Assembly (NCBI GenBank): GCA_938002015.1
Contig: CALLAU010000077.1
Location: 1-49,717 of the forward strand
Length of the DNA stretch: 49,717 nt
Direction: 5' to 3'
DNA from: an uncultured Bdellovibrionales bacterium
GTDB lineage: Bacteria; Bdellovibrionota; Bdellovibrionia; Bdellovibrionales; UBA1609
Below the pieces are notes generated by a model. The model was not told where the DNA came from and did no database searches. It saw nothing but the letters and a program-made list of their open reading frames with translations. Positions within the stretch are counted from its first letter, which is position 1; the number at the start of each line of letters is the position of its first letter. This document shows positions 49,292 through 49,717 of this stretch, one piece after another. Position numbers and translations under genes: made by a program.

Positions 49292-49717
49292 ATGAAATGT
49301 CTACTCGCTATAACCTTTTTACTTTGTTTCAAAGTTGCTTTGGCTCAAGTACAACCGTATCTACTCTCGGATCAAACTCAAAAGAGAATCGAACGTATTC
49401 AAGAGTTTGCTTTCATCAAAGAAGAAGCAAATAAGCTTGGGGTAAAGGTATATCTTTTTGGTGGCACGGCCTCAGCTTTTGCGCATTACGTAAGATGGGA
49501 TTTAGAAAGAGAAGCAGGAGATGAAAAATATCAAGCCGAGCGTTTTGATTACGATTTCACAAATATTTACCGCGGAAACCAAGATTTAGACATCGTAGTT
49601 GACGGCACGGCTGAGCAAGCCGCAGCTTTGCAAAGTATTTTAAAAGAGAAGTATCCGCACTTTGTTGGCTCAAAAGATGCTTGGGAAGTTCGACTCTTAA
49701 GAGCAGAGATTGGTGAT
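49292..49717 (+). CDS. Exported nucleotidyltransferase-like protein (truncated by the window end)
   Basis: Starts ATG at 49292, 9 bp after the previous stop, and is open to the window edge (142 codons). Signal peptide MKCLLAITFLLCFKVALA. The sequence VYLFGGTASAFAHYV (G57, G58), later NQDLDIVVDG (D98-x-D100), has the same GG...DxD layout as the N-terminus of the 1268-residue protein upstream. The segment SKDAWEVRLL follows. Its neighbours and signal suggest it is another exported member of the same group. The 3' end and any further domain are not in view. Confidence 0.75.
   Translation, partial: MKCLLAITFLLCFKVALAQVQPYLLSDQTQKRIERIQEFAFIKEEANKLGVKVYLFGGTASAFAHYVRWDLEREAGDEKYQAERFDYDFTNIYRGNQDLDIVVDGTAEQAAALQSILKEKYPHFVGSKDAWEVRLLRAEIGD

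Noticed and set aside
1..49717. CRISPR array, insertion sequence or tRNA-linked island
   Set aside because: No regularly spaced repeats, transposase motifs, terminal inverted repeats or tRNA-like folds were seen on either strand.

Overview
The window is AT-rich DNA from a Gram-negative bacterium. It most resembles the predatory Bdellovibrionota (Bdellovibrio, Bacteriovorax and Halobacteriovorax relatives). The grounds are a heptose kinase for LPS, a TIGR02147-type regulator, very many small secreted proteins and lipoproteins, lipoboxes ending in Asn-Cys, and a DUF1592/DUF1552 pair. This placement is inferred from gene content, not from a marker-gene search. No rRNA, tRNA, insertion sequence, CRISPR array or phage module was seen.

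Layout. Positions 1-4100: small secreted proteins, then a sigma factor / membrane partner / basic secreted protein cassette and a di-haem-type lipoprotein. 4200-7000: an SH3-like plus M23-like exported protein behind a leader that can pair with its own ribosome binding site, and a lipoprotein. 7000-18500: mostly housekeeping genes: rlmN, a heptose-7-phosphate kinase, pyrD, mutT, a glycosyltransferase, an HU/IHF protein, the methionine-salvage operon mtnB-mtnA-mtnP, and an Rsm22-type ribosome-assembly protein. 18500-31500: accessory surface genes. These include a lipoprotein with four thrombospondin type 1 repeats and a von Willebrand A domain, a pseudopilin-like protein, the DUF1592/DUF1552 pair, an Asp-box propeller lipoprotein, three small secreted proteins, two regulators and bioY. 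31500-36900: an unknown membrane-anchored protein, a subtilase, a secreted metzincin-like protease that appears to start at ATT, a bestrophin-like channel, a small acetyltransferase and a 56-residue membrane protein with four cysteines.

37110-49717 is the most unusual part. It is a run of co-directional genes for large exported proteins, the first three almost touching. The first (1895 aa) carries a UbiB/ADCK-type kinase domain with its key residues intact. The second (1268 aa) combines a nucleotidyltransferase-like domain with an ADP-ribosyltransferase-like domain and a long helical tail. The third is a trypsin-fold protein lacking two of three catalytic residues. The fourth is an exported protein with a duplicated module. 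The fifth, cut by the window end, is another exported nucleotidyltransferase-like protein. These domains would use ATP, NTPs or NAD, which are not expected outside the cytoplasm. A set of effectors that act inside prey or host cells is therefore the leading inference. The locus has a candidate promoter whose -10 element overlaps a perfect 16-bp palindrome.
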